From Promethearchaeota archaeon (GTDB taxonomy: Archaea > Asgardarchaeota > Lokiarchaeia > Sigynarchaeales > SOKP01), in NCBI GenBank assembly GCA_016839425.1, contig JAEOUI010000149.1:1-8535 (forward strand): a stretch of 8,535 nucleotides of DNA. The letters are read 5' to 3'. Below, one piece after another: positions 6,952-8,535 of this stretch. The stretch's first letter is position 1; each line of letters begins with the position of its first letter. Under the pieces are notes generated by a model, which was not told the origin of the DNA, made no database searches, and saw only the letters and a list, made by a program, of their open reading frames with translations. The position numbers and the translations under genes were made by a program.

Positions 6952-8130
6952 TCAAGCTAATTTTAATTTCTTTACAATACCTTCTAGATCGGCACAGAAG
7001 TTAGAAAGGTGTTCTCTCGTAACATGTGGCATTATCACAACGCGTATGAGATTCAAATCCGTGAATTTTCCAAGCATCCAATGAATCTTTCGAAATTCAT
7101 TGTCCATCTCGCAAACGCTTTTTCCATTTTCCGTGGTAATTCCCAACACATTCATCAAGGGATTTGCTGCTAATTTCACCCCTTTTATCTCCGAGACGCG
7201 TTTTGCCAAGTAATATGTGTTATCCATGCATTGTTTTACGATTTTTTTATAACCTTCTACTCCCAAGAAATTCATAATTGCCCAAAACGCAATAACGGTC
7301 CCTCCAGGTCGAGTGCCTACAATATGCAAGTGTTTGAATCCACCACCAGCGAGATAAGGTATTTCGAATCCCGCGTGTTCTAGTATGGATGCGTCTTTTA
7401 AAAATAATCCTCCCGATGGTATAATCCCAAGTCCCATTTTATGAGGATCTGATGTAATTGAGCAAACAGATTTTACACGAAAGTCCCATGGAGGTATTTG
7501 ATGACTAAGCTTTTCTAAAAAGGGAAGTACGAATCCGCCAAATGCAGCGTCCACATGAAAGAATATATCTTTTTCGTCAATTAATTTCGCCATCTGTTGA
7601 ATTGGATCTACTAGTCCTAACGAAGTCGTTCCAGCAATCCCCACGATTCCGCAAGTATTATCGTTGATTAGGGACTCAAAATGTTCCAAATCTAACTCAA
7701 AGTCTTCCTTTAAATTAGCTCTTTTAACCTTAACGCCCATGAGATCCGCTCCTTTTTCAAACGACATGTGCGCAGATGCGGGCACTATGATCTCGGGATT
7801 TTTAATGTCAGGTCTCGATTTCCTTGCCAGTCTCATAGCAACAATGTTTGCTTCAGATCCTCCAGTTGTAAATGTGCCGATGATGTTCTCTCCGTTTAAT
7901 AATTCTCCTATATCTGCAACTAACTCATTTTCTAACTCCGCTGTAGCCTTGAAAAGCCCGGGATCTCCTAAATTTTTATGCATGTATTTTGTAAATACTT
8001 CTTTGCCAAAATCGAGAGGTTCAGTGCACATTGAACCTAAAATGTATCCCATATCGTAAGCGTAATCATCGTCTAATTTCTTGTCAAGGAACTGTAAAAT
8101 CTCCTCCTTTTTCATTCCTTCGTTTCTCAT
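6952..8130 (-). CDS. mfnA: L-tyrosine/L-aspartate decarboxylase, PLP-dependent (MfnA)
   Basis: This is a cytosolic group II PLP decarboxylase. The archaeal family makes tyramine for methanofuran in methanogens or beta-alanine for coenzyme A elsewhere; with no methanogenesis gene in view I favour aspartate to beta-alanine, as inference. At 392 residues it is full length. Visible motifs are GSMCTEP (32-38), NLGDPGLFK (53-61), TGGSEAN (89-95), His121 stacking on the cofactor (ASAHMSFEKG), HVDAAFGG (192-199) with Asp194 binding the pyridine nitrogen, SDPHKMG (227-233) with Lys231 forming the Schiff base, and a C-terminal RVVIMPHVTREH (363-374). The sequence closely resembles Methanocaldococcus MfnA as I recall it, including an MRN start, which supports ATG 8130 over ATG 8115. 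No Shine-Dalgarno precedes 8130; a TATA-like element about 26 bases upstream suggests a leaderless mRNA. Every key residue is present. Glutamate decarboxylase is a less likely alternative. Confidence 0.95.
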   Translation of the reverse strand: MRNEGMKKEEILQFLDKKLDDDYAYDMGYILGSMCTEPLDFGKEVFTKYMHKNLGDPGLFKATAELENELVADIGELLNGENIIGTFTTGGSEANIVAMRLARKSRPDIKNPEIIVPASAHMSFEKGADLMGVKVKRANLKEDFELDLEHFESLINDNTCGIVGIAGTTSLGLVDPIQQMAKLIDEKDIFFHVDAAFGGFVLPFLEKLSHQIPPWDFRVKSVCSITSDPHKMGLGIIPSGGLFLKDASILEHAGFEIPYLAGGGFKHLHIVGTRPGGTVIAFWAIMNFLGVEGYKKIVKQCMDNTYYLAKRVSEIKGVKLAANPLMNVLGITTENGKSVCEMDNEFRKIHWMLGKFTDLNLIRVVIMPHVTREHLSNFCADLEGIVKKLKLA

Positions 8131-8150
8131 GAGATCATACTCAAAGCATT

Positions 8151-8160
8151 TGATATTTTT
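8151..8160 (-). promoter_or_regulatory. TATA-like element of mfnA
   Basis: The minus strand reads AAAAATATCA here, centred about 25 bases before the ATG at 8130, which is the archaeal TATA-to-start distance for a leaderless transcript. The lack of a ribosome site at 8130 fits this. The surroundings are AT-rich, so chance matches are common. Confidence 0.4.
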
Positions 8161-8164
8161 TAGT

Positions 8165-8178
8165 AAAACAATTGTTTT
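8165..8178. promoter_or_regulatory. Perfect 14-base palindrome, candidate operator upstream of mfnA
   Basis: AAAACAATTGTTTT is its own reverse complement. It sits 35-48 bases before the mfnA ATG, just upstream of the TATA-like element where the TFB recognition site would be, a common place for archaeal activator or repressor binding. TTGTTTTTA is also repeated directly at 8172-8180 and 8182-8190. No cognate regulator is in the window. Confidence 0.35.
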
Positions 8179-8289
8179 TATTTGTTTTTAACATGCCTTT
8201 TTTGCTAATTAGTGAAATTTGCAAGAAAATTAATAATTTTTGATTATAAGCTATTAGAACAATTAATAAACTCCTCTTTTACATGATAA

Positions 8290-8310
8290 TTTATCGATTT
8301 TATCGATAAA
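8290..8310. repeat. Perfect inverted repeat, 9-base arms, ATCGAT cores
   Basis: TTTATCGAT (8290-8298) and ATCGATAAA (8302-8310) are exact reverse complements around a 3-base TTT spacer. Each arm also contains the self-palindrome ATCGAT, so the site offers two identical half-sites 11 bases apart. It could be an operator for a dimeric or tetrameric regulator or a small hairpin. No T-run follows on the minus strand, so it is not a classical terminator for leftward transcription. Confidence 0.5.
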
Positions 8311-8392
8311 AAACGGCGAAAAACTTAATAATGATTCGCTTTTTTTTTTTGTGCCATACAATAATGTGGTAAAACTTTAGTTACAATCTAGT

Positions 8393-8535
8393 TGAAAAAA
8401 AATGGAAACTAAAAAAAAAATTTAAAAAAAATATAAAAAAAAAATATAAAAATAAAAAAAAAAACAAAAATATATCAATAAATAATTATAAAAAATATAT
8501 AAATAAAAAAATAGAAAAGAAAAATCTTTATAAAA
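8393..8535. repeat. Strand-skewed poly-A-rich low-complexity tract
   Basis: By hand count, 99 of the 135 bases at 8401-8535 are A, 28 are T and only 8 are G or C. Runs of 7-10 A residues are broken by single T residues or TAT. The tract continues to the right edge. It may be an intrinsically bent, nucleosome- or chromatin-excluding spacer, a U-rich terminator for a leftward gene beyond the edge, or a contig-end artefact. Confidence 0.7.

Larger units (their letters stand above)
8131..8535. other. 405-base non-coding region upstream of mfnA
   Basis: No ORF of useful length and no tRNA, rRNA or CRISPR repeat is seen on either strand. From left to right it holds the mfnA TATA-like site and palindrome, a featureless AT-rich stretch, the 8290-8310 inverted repeat, an 11-T run on the + strand (8340-8350) and the A-rich tract. 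What lies beyond the right edge is unknown. Confidence 0.65.

Noticed and set aside
7664..8059. 131-codon plus-strand ORF
   Set aside because: It is antisense to the well-conserved N-terminal half of mfnA and has no ribosome site.
8271..8276. GAGGAG on the minus strand, a Shine-Dalgarno-like site
   Set aside because: The only nearby start (TTG 8 bases on) meets a stop after one further codon, so no gene follows.
8316..8350. Possible intrinsic terminator on the + strand (GCGAA...TTCGC then 11 T)
   Set aside because: The stem is only 5 bases with a 14-base loop, and no plus-strand gene leads into it; the T-run alone is noted in the intergenic entry.

Overview
The window reads as chromosomal DNA of an AT-rich archaeon. 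An Asgard lineage of the Lokiarchaeia type is my best guess, but that is inference. The evidence is an archaeal MfnA-type decarboxylase, AT-rich TATA-like elements about 25-30 bases ahead of the two genes that open transcription units (suggesting leaderless or near-leaderless mRNAs), a good Shine-Dalgarno site only at the internal operon gene, and a giant leucine-rich-repeat protein. All genes lie on the minus strand, so they read right to left.

From right to left: 8131-8535 is non-coding. Its distal part (8393-8535) is an extreme A-rich tract, and it also holds a perfect inverted repeat (8290-8310), a palindrome (8165-8178) and a TATA-like element. mfnA (6952-8130) encodes a complete PLP-dependent tyrosine/aspartate decarboxylase. 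A 249-base AT-rich gap follows, with a TATA-like site inside a short direct repeat. Next is a 1672-residue protein (1684-6702) with a TPR-like N-terminus, 18 leucine-rich repeats, an unassigned middle domain and a long HEAT-like helical C-terminus. Four bases after its stop begins a SWIM zinc-finger protein (1-1679), which runs off the left edge just after its zinc ligands. It is open throughout and not broken.

The giant repeat protein and the SWIM protein form a tight operon, with the ribosome site of the second gene lying inside the last codons of the first. The SWIM protein has the build of the bacterial family found beside MoxR-type AAA+ ATPases, VWA-domain proteins and large WGR/HEAT proteins (in E. 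coli the yehI-yehL-yehM-yehP-yehQ neighbourhood). I infer that this is an archaeal version of that poorly understood system in which the large helical partner carries an added LRR array, perhaps as a recognition module. The ATPase and VWA genes would be expected just beyond the left edge. mfnA looks like an unrelated metabolic neighbour (beta-alanine/CoA or tyramine synthesis).
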